Of a DNA stretch of 64,000 nucleotides, positions 44,036-53,743 are shown one piece after another. The stretch spans positions 32,312,685 through 32,376,684 of the forward strand of contig CM020619.1 in the NCBI GenBank assembly GCA_009829735.1, given 5' to 3'. Position 1 is the stretch's first letter. Each line of letters begins with the position of its first letter. The DNA comes from Pyropia yezoensis (taxonomy: Eukaryota > Rhodophyta > Bangiophyceae > Bangiales > Bangiaceae). The translations under genes were made by a program, and so were the position numbers. Under the pieces are notes generated by a model. That model did no database searches. It had not been told where the DNA came from and saw only the letters and a list, made by a program, of their open reading frames with translations.

Positions 44036-44824
44036 AGCGGGTGACAGAGGTGGGGGCGCGGGCAGGTCATACCCCGCTGGAGATTCCACGGCGTGGTGCG
44101 CATGGGGGTATATGTAAAGCTGTACTGGGGCCATGGCGAGGTCGACACCTACGCCGCGGCACAGTGCGCGAATGCCTACGCCGCTCCCCTTGCGAGGCGA
44201 TTGGCGTGTGCCCGTGACCGAGCGCGCCGCGGTGTGCATTGCGCTGGTACAGCCGCAGCTCTTCCGTGGACAGGTTGCATCGCCACGAACCCACGAACCT
44301 TCCCACCGCACCCCACTCGGCATGCCACCGCAGTCGGTCGTCCGTTGCGCGGCCGCGGCCTGCGGTAGCAGCCGCAGAGCGGTCGACGCAGGCACCCGCG
44401 TGCCGCCAGAGCGCAACCCCCTTCGCAACCAGCACCGGCGTCGGCCAGATCGCGCCCGCGTGGGTCACCACCCAACCCAGGCCGGCCACGCCCACCTAAG
44501 CGCCCACTCGTCCGCTAAAGCAGCAGCCGCCACCCCGCTGCCACTGCGTGGCCATCCACAGCAGCCCCCCTCCCCCCTCCCCCCCTCCCGGCCTCAACCC
44601 ACCGCCACCTTGCCAACGTTGCAAGCACAACACCCACACCCCCATCTGGGGAGAGGTGCTGCCGCGTCCGACGTACCCGCGCCCCCCAACAGCCCGTGGG
44701 AGGGCCCGAAGCGATTCTCGTCGGCAGCCTGTCGCCAGCATAAAGGGGTTGTGCGCCGGGGAGGGGCACCGACACACAGAGGGATGGGCACCGCGGAGTA
44801 CCCGGGCGGCGCGCCACGAGCGCT
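44036..44824. other. Intergenic between convergent TFIIA and LYR genes
   Basis: 789 bp between two stop codons. Overlapping ORFs on both strands are GC-driven. Nothing else recognised. Confidence 0.4.
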
Positions 44825-45562
44825 TCATGTGCCCGCACCCGAATGGCCGCTAGGGGTGGCGTCGCCGCCCCGCGGCGCCGTCGCTGCCACCGACGCGTCT
44901 GCGGCGGGGGGCCCGGGGAAGAGGACGGCATTGAGGGCGGCGGGGTCCATCCGCGTCAGTGCCTGCCATGTCACTGTGAGCGACGGTAAGGCAAGCAGGC
45001 AGGGTTGATCAAGGCAAGACAGGGAACCACCGCACCAGGGACGGAAGGGGGGCGCAACCAGCATCAAGCCGCAGACGACAGCACAACACGGCCAAGAGCA
45101 GAATGTTCGCCACCGAGATCCATACAAGGTCTTGACACACAGCAGCGACGTGTTAACAGGGCACCTCCCAGTTGGCAGCCGCCCAGCGCTACTCCAACGT
45201 ACGGCACGCACGGACACCCATGCGAATGGCCAGAGACCATAGCACAGCATCAAAAGAGAACGTTTGGCAGTCCCTTGCCCATCTCCCTCCCCAGAACAGC
45301 AAAACCAAGAAGCAAAAAAGAAAAAAAACCTACCCAGGTCTTCCCGTCCGTGCCGAATCCACTCCTCTGCTGCCGCTTCCGCGGCGCCGACGCCGCCGTC
45401 ACCCGCCGCGGCCGTTAGGTAGTCATAGGCGCGGGCGCGAAACGCCATCCGCACCGCCCGGCGGGTGCTGACGCGGACGTGCAGCTTGGGCACCCCCGCC
45501 GCCGTGCGGAGGTACTGCCGGTACAAGGAGAGCGCCGCGGACCGCGCCGCGGGGGCGGACAT
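44825..45562 (-). CDS. LYR-motif (Complex1_LYR) family protein
   Basis: Two exons on the minus strand, 45334-45562 and 44825-44973, give about 125 residues. The start MSAPAARSAALSLYRQYLRT carries the Leu13-Tyr14-Arg15 motif at the beginning of the first helix, and Phe41 in RMAFRARAYDYL is the conserved downstream Phe. LYR proteins are small helical mitochondrial factors that bind acyl-ACP and help assemble respiratory complexes or Fe-S clusters. Which member this is cannot be told. The intron (45333-44974, GTAGGT to CACAG) is 360 bp with no in-frame stop, so the unspliced frame also reads through, but that segment is Phe/Cys/Trp-rich and unlike the family. The C-terminal tail TWQALTRMDPAALNAVLFPG is moderately supported; an acceptor 11 bases downstream is an alternative. 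Confidence 0.75.
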   Translation of the reverse strand: MSAPAARSAALSLYRQYLRTAAGVPKLHVRVSTRRAVRMAFRARAYDYLTAAAGDGGVGAAEAAAEEWIRHGREDLGRFFFFFASWFCCSGEGDGQGTAKRSLLMLCYGLWPFAWVSVRAVRWSSAGRLPTGRCPVNTSLLCVKTLYGSRWRTFCSWPCCAVVCGLMLVAPPFRPWCGGSLSCLDQPCLLALPSLTVTWQALTRMDPAALNAVLFPGPPAADASVAATAPRGGDATPSGHSGAGT

Positions 45563-46515
45563 GGTGTGCCCCGACCAGCCTGCCAGCCGTGACCGCGGCT
45601 CTCGCCTTCCTGGGCGCTGCTCGTGGCAGGCGTCGCGGACAGCGTCGCGACGACGGGCAAGGCATTGGCGGTCGGCGGGTGGCCGTCGGAGGCAGACGGA
45701 ACGACGATGAACTCAGTGAGTCACAGATTTTACGGCTAAATGTTGGTCTTCTAAGTTTGATAAAAATGTGTAAATGCGAAAATACCGTAAACCCTGATTA
45801 GGACTCTCTAAATGAACTCCAACGATTTCGCCCAGTATTCAACTACGTCAAACCGACGACTGGATTTGCGAGATGATCTCGCCGATCCAGTCGGCGGGCG
45901 CAGAGCGCCCCAAGCAAGCGCAGCCCCAGCCGTGGGCAGCGGGGCAAGCATCGCCGGCACGGGCCTCGTCTGTGTGCAAACAGGGCACCAGCACCGGCCG
46001 GTGGCGCCAACCGCGACCGTCAGCCGCAGCCGGGCCAGTTCCCCCCCACTGCCGCCTCTTCCGTCTCGCACCGAATCCCTACACCCCGTGGCCGCACCCC
46101 CGCTCCGGTCAGAAGTGAAACCAGTCAGGGCGGCAGCCGCCAGCGGGCGCCATCCGTGTCCCTATCGCAGCGCGCCTGCTGGGGCCCCTAACGCAGTGCG
46201 CCTCCAGGGGCCCCTGCTGTATGACCATTTACTCTAGTTGAGCGCGGGGTGCTGGCACCAGCCGGCGCAGCAGACCCCGACGGCGGAGCAGACGGGGCGT
46301 CGCCACCTGCCGGCGCCGCGTGCGATCACGCCCAACCGCCGGCGCCGTGTGCGATCACGCCCAACCGCCGTGACTCCACCCCACACTCCCCAGGCCCCCT
46401 ACCTCGGCGCTGTCCCGCGTCTGGGTGTGCCCTCTTTGCCTTATTGACGCTTTCCCCCCCTCCTCCCCCCACTTTTCCCCTCTGGGTGTGTGTCCACACC
46501 AGGCTGCCCAGACTT
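45563..46515. other. Divergent intergenic region between the LYR gene and the Ala/Pro-rich gene
   Basis: 953 bp likely holding both promoters. An AT-rich patch lies at 45,715-45,860. Two tandem 28-bp copies of GCGTGCGATCACGCCCAACC lie at about 46,318-46,372. The frame upstream of 46516 is open to 46249 but is Pro/Ala-rich leader-like sequence. Confidence 0.5.
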
Positions 46516-47010
46516 ATGGCAGATACGTCGTCTCGGGGGGGCAAGACTGCCACCGCGTCGTCTAGCAGTTTCTGGGAGCCACACGTCAAGCGCCGCCGAC
46601 GCAGCCAGCAGACGATGGAGCGGTCAGGGGCGGTCAAAGAGACGCTGACGGTGGAGGAGCTGTGCGAGGCAGACAAGGCCGTGTATTGGCAGCTGATGCG
46701 CGGGGGCGGCGGAAGGGGCGCTCCCGTGCAGGCGCGTGTGTTCCTCAAGGTGCGCACCATCGAGTGGGTGGACGCCCACCCGGAAGAGGGGCTTGTCAAG
46801 CCCAAACTGAGCGACGCGGAGCGCCTAAGCCGGCGGCGCCTGGTTGAAAAGGGCCTCCTCCAAGGGTCAACGCCCGGAAACCGCAACTGCGGCCCCGTGA
46901 GTGACATGGCGCAGGCTGCCCGGCTTGGGGCGGCGATCACGCACCAGATGACCGCGGGGCCCGCGTCGGGAGCGGGGCAGCCCCATTTCAAGCCGACGGA
47001 GACGCAGCCG
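46516..47010 (+). CDS. Nuclear-looking Ala/Pro-rich protein, 5' part (gene split by the Tnp2 transposon)
   Basis: 165 codons from MADTSSRGGKTATASSSSFW up to the transposon. A basic cluster HVKRRRRSQQ is a nuclear-localisation candidate. Then comes a helix-rich, well-mixed domain (VKETLTVEELCEADKAVYWQ, VRTIEWVDAHPEEGLVKPKL, SDAERLSRRRLVEKGLLQ), which I cannot assign to a family. The frame continues in phase at 53744 beyond the insertion. The start at 46516 is chosen because upstream codons (open to 46249) are low complexity. As the sequence stands the frame runs about 60 codons into the transposon, so the allele is probably disrupted unless the insertion is removed or heterozygous. Confidence 0.55.
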
Positions 47011-47053
47011 CCCTACGAGAAAAATGTGGCGGGTTATCCAGGCAGTGGCTGGA
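47011..47053 (+). repeat. Left terminal inverted repeat of the Tnp2 transposon
   Basis: Imperfect match to the reverse complement of about 53698-53740, starting CCCTACGRGAAAA. Confidence 0.75.
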
Positions 47054-47216
47054 TATCCTGGCGCTGGATCGGCTGGACTTTGATAGGCTCACATTGCTCC
47101 TCAGCGATCCGGATGCCGGGATATCCCGCACGAGTTGCCAGGATAACCAGCACGATCTGCCTGGATAACCAGCCACTGGTGCCTGGATAACTAGCCACTG
47201 GTGCCGGGATAACCAG
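47031..47216 (+). repeat. Left subterminal repeats, CTGGATAACCAG type
   Basis: Six or seven copies of a near-palindromic motif in 186 bp: GGGTTATCCAG, GCTGGATATCCTGG, CCGGGATATCCCG, CCAGGATAACCAG, CCTGGATAACCAG, CCTGGATAACTAG and CCGGGATAACCAG. In En/Spm such subterminal motifs bind the element-encoded protein TNPA; a similar role here is inference. Confidence 0.85.
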
Positions 47217-47329
47217 GTCATACGGAAGCGTTCTCCGTGCTCAAGAGAGCTTACAGCCGGCGCTTCACTGATTATTGAGATCGTTAATTAATTAATAACT
47301 ATCCCATGAGGCGACGAAACAATTCGTCC

Positions 47330-48800
47330 TCCGAGCGGGGAATCCCGGGGACGGGAGCCCCACCACTCGTGGTGACAGGCCCAGGCGCTGGCCGTGCAGC
47401 AGCCGGTGGGAATCGCGATGCACCCCCCGCAGGCCCGGTCCGAGCAACAGTCGTCGAGGGTGCTGAGGCGACCACCCCAGGCGCAGCCCAGCCAGCCGCA
47501 TTGACGTCATCAGCGCCCGCCGGCGCAGCCGTCATACGACCAGGGGCGGTGGAGAGCGTCGCGGCGACGTCTCCAGGCGCAGACCAAGCACCCCAGTACG
47601 CACGCGTCTCGTCCGCCAGCACAACCGGGGATGTCGCTGCAGGAGCAGAATGCCGCGCGCTACCCCCAGGCGCAGACGCTGGTCGGACAGTGGGGGCGAG
47701 CGGAGGTGAGGGGGCACCAGCGGCCGCCGGCCAGGCAGCTCGGGTGGCGTAGGCGCCGCCCCCCGGCACGGCCGGCGACGGGAAAGCGAGCGTGGGGCGG
47801 GGGGTGGCGGCGGCAACCGGTGACGGCCAAGCAGCCCGGGAGGCGTCGTCGCCAACCCCTGGCACGGCCGCTGACAGGGTAGCGGGGCCGAAGGGGGGAA
47901 GAGGGGCGCCAGCGGCTGCCGGCCAAGCACCTCCGAGGGCGTCGGCACCACCGTCTCTGGTAGCCGCCGACCAGATAGCGGGGGCGAGGGGGTGGGGGGG
48001 AGCGCCAGCGGCCGCCGGCCAGGCAGCCCGGGTGGCGTGCGCGCCACCCCCCGGGGCGGCCGCCAGGGGGGCCAGGAGCGTGGGGAAGGGGAGGGCGGTG
48101 CCAGTCGGCGACGGCCAAGCAGCTCGGGTGGCGCCGGCGCCACCTCCCGGCGCAGCCGCTGACCGGGCAGCGGGGGCGAGGGGGGGGGAGGGGGCGCCAG
48201 TGGGGTGGGGTGGGGCGCCAGCGGGCGCCCGCCGAGCAGCCCGGGGGAAGTCCGCAACACCCCCCGGCGCACCCGTCGGCCGTGCAGCGGGGGTGAGGGG
48301 AGCGTGGAGGGCGCCAGCGGGCGCCCGCCCCGGAGCTCGCAGAGCGTCGACACCGCCCCCCGGCGCGGGCGACGGCCGGACAGCTGGGGCGAGGGGGGCG
48401 TGGGGAGCGCCAGCGGGCCCCGGCTAAGCAGCTAGTCGGGTGTCCGCGCTGCCCCACGGCGTGGCCGCCGACCGAACGGTGGGGGGGGGGGGGGGGGGGG
48501 GGAGCGCCAGCACGCACCTGCAAAGCAGCCCCGGTGGCGTCCAGGCGACCTCTAGGCGCGGCACCCGACCGGAGGGCTTGGCCGAGGGGGGGGGTGGGGG
48601 GGCACCAGCGCGCACCGGCAAAGCAGCCAGGGTGAAGCCGGGACCACCCTCCGGCTCTGCCGCTAGTGTTCCAGTGGGGGCAGGGGGGGTTGGGGGAGCG
48701 TCCGGGGGTGTTGGAAAAGCAGGAGAGGGGGCGCCCGGGGCAGGATCCGGCGCAGACGCCGGTGGGGTGGCGGGGGGGAGGCCCGGCATGGCCATGCTGT
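47330..48800. repeat. ~96-bp GC-rich minisatellite inside the Tnp2 transposon
   Basis: Roughly twelve units, each with GCCGGCCAAGCAGCCCGGG followed by GTGGCG...CCCCCGGCGC and a G-rich stretch. Frames on both strands stay open (minus strand: GRRPLAP...PPLPGRRxRRG-type repeats). A guanine run lies at 48481-48502. The right end merges into the second ORF. Confidence 0.85.
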
Positions 48801-49821
48801 GAGATGGGTCGCACGGTTGCCCACCAAGTGAGCGCGCCAGTAGAGAGCACGCCCCCCAACTCGCAATGCAGCTCGTCAAACGGATGTCGGCGGCCTCCAC
48901 AACGCGAATCGCCGTTTCCAACTGCACGCCAGAGTGGTTACAAAACGTCTTACCTGGCAAGTGCACCAGGGCCTTCGACACCGCCAGCGAAATAGTCTCC
49001 CGATCATTCTCGGTGATGCCCAAAACCGATCCGTACACGTTGTTCTTCGATATGGTGTTGTTCGGGGCGGGCACCTTCCGGTGGTCGGTGTTTGCTTCCG
49101 AGATGAAGAAGCCTCCGCGGACGTTCGTACGCCTACGCGACCGCCGTGCGACCCCCCGACCCCGTCTAGTCGACGACGGTCGAGGCAGCCGCACCCAGGC
49201 CAAGGGCGATGGGGCGCCAGCAGCAGCAGGGGGGGGGGCAGCGACATCGGCAGGAGGAGGGGCCGCGCCCACAACTCCTGGGGGGCCAGCCCAAACAGGA
49301 GCGGGGGGGGAGATGGACGCCGCAATAGCTGGAGAGAGGGCTACCACAGGAGGAAGAGAAGGGCTAGCAGCGTAGGGGGGGGCGGCGACGCCCGCAGGAG
49401 GAGGGGCCGCTTCCACAAGGCCAGGGGGGTCAGCCCAAACAGGAGCTGGAGGGGGGATGGACCCCGGAGCAGGAGGAGCCAGAGGCCCAGGAGGAGGAGA
49501 AGGGGGAGAGACCCGTGGACCAGTCGCGGAAGCGGTCGCACGCACAGGGCGGGGGGGGGTTGCGATCTCCGCAAAAGAGGGTGGAGGTGAAGGAGGAGCA
49601 CGAAGGGCAGAGGGTACGGCAGCCCCAGGAGGAGCGGCTGCGGCAGGAAGTTGCGGATGGCACGGCCCCGCAGCAGGAGGAGGTAATGTGGCGCCTGCTG
49701 GTCTGATAGCTATATCGGCTGCCGCAGCAGCTGCAGCAGCTAGCCCATTGACTGAGAGAAAAAAAACAAAGCAGCGCCAGCAGCGAAAGAAAAAAGCATA
49801 AAGGAGCATCATACCATCCAA
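48424..49821 (-). CDS. Second ORF of the Tnp2 transposon, Pro/Ala-rich with a unique central domain
   Basis: 465 codons on the same strand as the transposase and downstream of it. The start MDGMMLLYAFFFRCWRCFVF FFLSVNGLAAAA would read as a signal anchor if translated from this Met. Residues ~40-210 are Pro/Ala repeats (SIPPPAPVWADPPGLVEAAP occurs twice in variant form). About 220-340 is unique and mixed (FFISEANTDHRKVPAPNNTI, VYGSVLGITENDRETISLAV, FCNHSGVQLETAIRVVEAAD). The tail is again Pro-rich and shares the minisatellite. CACTA elements often encode a second, DNA-binding protein (TNPA-like) beside the transposase; this may be its counterpart, or an exon of one transcript. No known domain recognised. 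Confidence 0.45.
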   Translation of the reverse strand: MDGMMLLYAFFFRCWRCFVFFLSVNGLAAAAAAAADIAIRPAGATLPPPAAGPCHPQLPAAAAPPGAAVPSALRAPPSPPPSFAEIATPPRPVRATASATGPRVSPPSPPPGPLAPPAPGSIPPPAPVWADPPGLVEAAPPPAGVAAPPYAASPSLPPVVALSPAIAASISPPAPVWAGPPGVVGAAPPPADVAAPPPAAAGAPSPLAWVRLPRPSSTRRGRGVARRSRRRTNVRGGFFISEANTDHRKVPAPNNTISKNNVYGSVLGITENDRETISLAVSKALVHLPGKTFCNHSGVQLETAIRVVEAADIRLTSCIASWGACSLLARSLGGQPCDPSHSMAMPGLPPATPPASAPDPAPGAPSPAFPTPPDAPPTPPAPTGTLAAEPEGGPGFTLAALPVRAGAPPPPPSAKPSGRVPRLEVAWTPPGLLCRCVLALPPPPPPPTVRSAATPWGSADTRLAA

Positions 49822-50320
49822 GTGTCAGAGTATGCACTGACCCGACGGCGTAGGTCGTCCAGTTTCCCGTGGGCCCGCGAGGGGGGAATGCAAATGAGAG
49901 AAAAGCAAGACAGAGCAGGAGGGGAGGGGGGGGGGTGAGCACAGATGATGCGAACGTGAAAACAGGGATAACAACATACCAGGGGTGGGTGCTCGCCGTC
50001 GCAGGGTCATACGGCGTGGGGGTGCACCCCCACTTGGTGCAGTGGCATTATTCGATCGCCCCCGTCGGGGTGGCATTGTACCTCGTGGTCGCGACCTTGG
50101 TCGTCCCAGAGACAGAGTGCACGAGCACGATGAACCGGGTCTGCACGGACGAAGACGACCAGCGTGCGATCTCCATGGACCCACGGCCTGTTTATCCACC
50201 CTCCAGCACCAGCCCAGACGAGTCGTCGCCGGCAGGGCACTCCTACGAAATATTGGTCTATTGTTGCAACGCTTCCCAGGACAAAAATATTGAAATAGTT
50301 CAAAAAGAACATATCTTTCA
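49822..50320. other. Spacer between the two transposon ORFs
   Basis: 499 bp with short ORFs on both strands, none convincing. It may hold an intron or the 3' end of the transposase transcript. Confidence 0.35.
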
Positions 50321-53221
50321 TCAAAGGCCAGAAAATGGTTCGCGCGGATGAAGGATGTGGTGCTTTCCACGGGTAAAGAGCGTTCCGACGACAGCATCAA
50401 TGGCGCCCACGGAGACGTACCGCCTGCGCCCCCCGAAGCTGGAAAAGCAAGGCAGCCCAAAGCGAGTGTCAGGCAGACCGTACTTGCCCAGACGGTCCCT
50501 CCCGGACCGAATACACTCAATGTAGGCAAACGCCATGGGCGTTTCGGAGGCAAAAACAGCCACGTAGTGCAACACCAGCCCGTACACGGTGACGTTCACC
50601 TCTTGCTCCGCTCCGTCGGCACCCTCCACGCGGTCGCTGGACCGAACACGCACGAAATTGCTCCGGCGACGTGCGGAATCGTCGTCTGACGGGCTGCTCC
50701 TGGAGCCCGCCACCACACCATTCTCCAGGCGCACGCGAAAATATTTCAGGCCGCGTATGTCGTCCGGCACTGGGTCAACACGCTCGGCAGCCAGAACAGC
50801 CTTCATCGCGTCGAGCTCCAGTCCGGAGAGCGAAGATGGCTTGTTTCGCGGCGGTAGAAGCACAAACCTTGAATTGTCGCCGGATGGAAACGGAGTTTCA
50901 ACGGAAGATGTCGACGGATGTATCTTGCCATTGGCCTCCGTCCACGCGTCCGGTAAAAATGTTTCACCGAACGCCGTAATCAGCTCAGCCTTGTACTTGC
51001 GCGAGATAGATTTGACCAAGCTCGGGTACGGATTTGATCTTGACCCGACAAGCTTTGGAAGGGTTCCGATGAAGCGCTCCATGACAAACTGCCAGTAAGT
51101 CCAAATTGGACCACAGCTGCGCACATTGGAAGCAATGTCCAGAACTGCAGCAACTGTTGACCGGCAGAGAGGAAGTCGAGCCTCTATTCCCCCATAGACG
51201 TGAGTGTAGTACTCACGACAAAAGCTCTTGAAGCCTGCGTCCGCGGCCTCGACCTCGTCCAATGAAACTGGTCGCGGTCGCAACAGGATGCGACTCGCCC
51301 GCACCAGGTGCATCAGCATGCCGTACAGGACGGGCGACACACGGTCAGCGAGCACAACTTCGGCCGTAGACAGTAAGAAAAACATCCAGTCCACAGCCTT
51401 GTAGGACCGGAAGGAAATCGCCAAGTTGCGGAGGGACCGCGCTTGAGAGCACGGAACAGTCGCCCGTGCACTGCGTAGTTCTCGCCCTATTTCAGCGACG
51501 ACCGCCGGAGATAGAGCGATATGGCTGAGGTCTGCTTGCCCGCCGAGCTGTCCGGAAAAAATCAGCCACAGCAGAGGCGTCACGTTCAGCAGTAGAAGGT
51601 GCATGCAGTCGTAGGGCGCCAAAGAAGGTCCAACGTCCCACAAGTACTTCAACGCTGGGTACTTAGCTCGCTGCTCAGGACTTGGCGAAACAAACAGGGA
51701 ATATCCCTTAAAGCCAGTGCGCTTGCTCAAGTCCTTCACATAGCTTTGCGGCCTGCCGTCTCGGCGAGCTGCCTCCACTTGGTCCACTTGCGCGGCGATG
51801 GAAGCAGCTGTGCGGCGGGGTGCTGGGCAGTTGTCCACAGCAAAGAGCACTTGGTTCGTTCCGGGGTTGACCGGCGGGTAGTACGTGTGCGACTTAAAGT
51901 ATACGCCGCGAAACGCGCGGAAGCGGTTCGGCTGGTGCCCGTTATGCCCGGTGGCACCCATGAACTTGTCCCCGGCGGGCATATCCGTGGAGACGTGCAC
52001 CCCAAATCCGCGGAGGGTGTGCAGCCCGGGCTTCCCCGCCACGGTCACGCCAGGCACCCCAATCGCAAGGGTGTTCAGCTCTCCCGCAATTGGGTGAAGG
52101 TATGACTCCAAGTCCGCCGGTTGCTTTGGTCCAGGAGTGACGCAAAGCAGTATTTGGTTGACCAACCTGCATCTGGAATCTGCTGCTAAGTTGAGAATTG
52201 TTGCCACAACTGGCCATCCTTGAAACCCCTGTTGTCGCCAAGGTTCAAAACCGTCGGTGGAAAGGCTGAAAGCCACATCCGTGTCTGCTTGGAAGTAGCC
52301 TTGCTGGACCGCATTTCGGAAGTTTGATCCGTCGTACCAATCATCGATGCTGATTCTTGGTTCGGATGCTCGCTGGCGAGCGTACGCCATGCCAGCAGTC
52401 ATGTCCAATCCGAGGGTTGGATCTCCCAGCATCGCTGTAAGCCACGGGATCATCGGCCAATACGTCACCTGCTTACGAGGAGTCGTCGTGCCCGTCTTGT
52501 ACCTCGACCGCTTACACACGTCGCATCCGTCGAGGTTGGACCTCCAGGCCGTGAAGGCAACGCATCCAGCAGGACAAGCATCGATGAGCTTCTCCCGGAG
52601 GTCCACCGCTGCGTCCGCCAGCCTCTGCTGGCGATAGGGGGAGCGGTACGTGAGCGAGTGACACCGCAGCCGCAGGATGTCCCCGATGGCCTCCCTAGAT
52701 AGATGGTGCTGCACGCTCACCGCATAAAAAACGAGGTCGTGCAAAACGTGGCGGAACTGCTCGACGGGAAGGACGACTTGGTTCTTCTCGTTGCCGCTAG
52801 TGGCGCACGCCGCGGGGAGGTCGAGTGCGTCACCATCTTCCTCGTCGTCCGCGGAGCCATCGTCCGAAAAGTCCAAAAGCTCGCTTTCTTGTTCGTCATC
52901 AGCTTCGTCCACCTCCCCACCACCGAGGTCTAGCACGCCCCCACCCGCCCAGGGACCATCGTCCTCCTCTTCCTCACCACCATCCTCATACTCGCAATCA
53001 CCGCCGGCCCCCTCCACATCTCCTGCCGCCGCCCCCACCGCCGGTAGTCCACCGTCTCCCGCGCCTTGGCCGCCGACAGCACTACCGCCGCCGCTTTCGC
53101 GTACAGCGAGACGTCGCTTGCGACCCTGATGGACGAAGAACGTCGAGCGGCTGACGAGGGCAGGTCCCCTTGCGCCGTCATCGGTGCAGTGCCAGCATTC
53201 GCACAGGCGCCTCTCCGACAT
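50321..53221 (-). CDS. Tnp2-family (CACTA/EnSpm) transposase
   Basis: 966 codons from MSERRLCECWHCTDDGARGP; an in-frame Met 41 codons upstream (53344) is less likely because Tnp2 proteins start with such a C-x-C-x2-C region and the upstream part is only Pro-rich. An acidic, disordered stretch follows. Then come a Cys cluster CPAGCVAFTAWRSNLDGCDVCK, the first catalytic-Asp region FSLSTDGFEPWRQQGFQGWP, and the Tnp2 hallmark VNQILLCVTPGPKQPADLES with LHPIAGELNTLAIGVPGV. A later LWDVGPSLAPYDCMHLLLLN resembles the D-x-M-H...L-N-V motif of the family. Transposases of this family bind the ends and cut and paste the element in the nucleus. The frame is long and unbroken, so the copy could be active. 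Confidence 0.88.
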   Translation of the reverse strand: MSERRLCECWHCTDDGARGPALVSRSTFFVHQGRKRRLAVRESGGGSAVGGQGAGDGGLPAVGAAAGDVEGAGGDCEYEDGGEEEEDDGPWAGGGVLDLGGGEVDEADDEQESELLDFSDDGSADDEEDGDALDLPAACATSGNEKNQVVLPVEQFRHVLHDLVFYAVSVQHHLSREAIGDILRLRCHSLTYRSPYRQQRLADAAVDLREKLIDACPAGCVAFTAWRSNLDGCDVCKRSRYKTGTTTPRKQVTYWPMIPWLTAMLGDPTLGLDMTAGMAYARQRASEPRISIDDWYDGSNFRNAVQQGYFQADTDVAFSLSTDGFEPWRQQGFQGWPVVATILNLAADSRCRLVNQILLCVTPGPKQPADLESYLHPIAGELNTLAIGVPGVTVAGKPGLHTLRGFGVHVSTDMPAGDKFMGATGHNGHQPNRFRAFRGVYFKSHTYYPPVNPGTNQVLFAVDNCPAPRRTAASIAAQVDQVEAARRDGRPQSYVKDLSKRTGFKGYSLFVSPSPEQRAKYPALKYLWDVGPSLAPYDCMHLLLLNVTPLLWLIFSGQLGGQADLSHIALSPAVVAEIGRELRSARATVPCSQARSLRNLAISFRSYKAVDWMFFLLSTAEVVLADRVSPVLYGMLMHLVRASRILLRPRPVSLDEVEAADAGFKSFCREYYTHVYGGIEARLPLCRSTVAAVLDIASNVRSCGPIWTYWQFVMERFIGTLPKLVGSRSNPYPSLVKSISRKYKAELITAFGETFLPDAWTEANGKIHPSTSSVETPFPSGDNSRFVLLPPRNKPSSLSGLELDAMKAVLAAERVDPVPDDIRGLKYFRVRLENGVVAGSRSSPSDDDSARRRSNFVRVRSSDRVEGADGAEQEVNVTVYGLVLHYVAVFASETPMAFAYIECIRSGRDRLGKYGLPDTRFGLPCFSSFGGRRRYVSVGAIDAVVGTLFTRGKHHILHPREPFSGL

Positions 53222-53479
53222 GGCACGGGGGTTGGGGGGGGGGGGGCAAGCCGGTGTGTGGGCTGATGGGGGCGGATGGGAGTCGGCAGTCGAAGCGCGA
53301 TGCAATGGGGTGACGACTGATGGGGGATGCGTCGGAAGGCCCACCAGTTGCGTATTTATTTACTCTCGGATGCAGTCTCGGACCACTCTCCGAGAATGGG
53401 TTGGTGGAAGGCATCCGCCATCGTTGCACGACAGCCAAAGTGTAAGCCTCCGCTGTCCTGCCATAATGTCAGACCGATT

Positions 53480-53726
53480 GCTGAGACCGGCCGGATCAAG
53501 AAGGTTGTTTCTGGAAGGCTCGCCATTGGACAGTTCTGGAACCCTCTGTTGAGCTGCCTGGATATCCAGCCAGCACTGTCCTGGATAACCTGCCATGACC
53601 TCGGCCCGATCGCTGGGGCTGGTCGGATCAAGGTAGAAGGCTCGCCATTGGACAGTTCCCGTCGATTGCCTGGATAACCAGGCAATCGGCTGGTTATCCA
53701 GCCGCCTGCCTGGTTATCCTGCCCGA
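53480..53726 (-). repeat. Right subterminal repeats, CTGGATAACCAG type, with ~125-bp duplication
   Basis: Motif copies CCTGGATATCCAG, CCTGGATAACCTG, CCTGGATAACCAGG, CTGGTTATCCAG and CCTGGTTATCCTG lie at 53,556-53,726. A degenerate tandem duplication is also present: GGCTCGCCATTGGACAGTTC occurs at 53,517 and about 53,639, each preceded by a GGATCAAG block. Confidence 0.85.
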
Positions 53727-53740
53727 ATTTTCCCGTAGGG
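53698..53740 (-). repeat. Right terminal inverted repeat of the Tnp2 transposon
   Basis: Reverse complement begins CCCTACGGGAAAATTCGGGC and matches the left end with a few differences. Confidence 0.75.
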
Positions 53741-53743
53741 CCG

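Larger units (their letters stand above)
47011..53740 (-). mobile_element. Tnp2-type (CACTA/EnSpm-related) DNA transposon inserted in a host gene
   Basis: 6,730 bp. The left end CCCTACGAGAAAAATGTGG pairs with the right end read inward, CCCTACGGGAAAATTCGGG. The similarity continues as imperfect inverted repeats through GGTTATCCAGGCAGTGGCTGG and GGATAACCAGGCAGGCGGCT. The 3-bp duplication CCG flanks it (47008-47010 and 53741-53743); CACTA elements make 2-3-bp duplications. Inside are a minus-strand Tnp2-domain transposase (50321-53221), a second minus-strand ORF (48424-49821), a ~96-bp GC-rich minisatellite, and clustered CTGGATAACCAG motifs near both ends. The termini begin CCCTACG rather than CACTA, so the assignment rests on the Tnp2 protein, the 3-bp duplication and the subterminal repeats. 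Confidence 0.85.

Noticed and set aside
44133-45008. 291-codon plus-strand ORF
   Set aside because: Overlaps the LYR gene second exon on the opposite strand; Pro/Arg/His-rich without domain.
47532-48859. Minus-strand ORFs of 273 and 399 codons
   Set aside because: Both are frames of the ~96-bp minisatellite inside the Tnp2 element. Neither has unique sequence.
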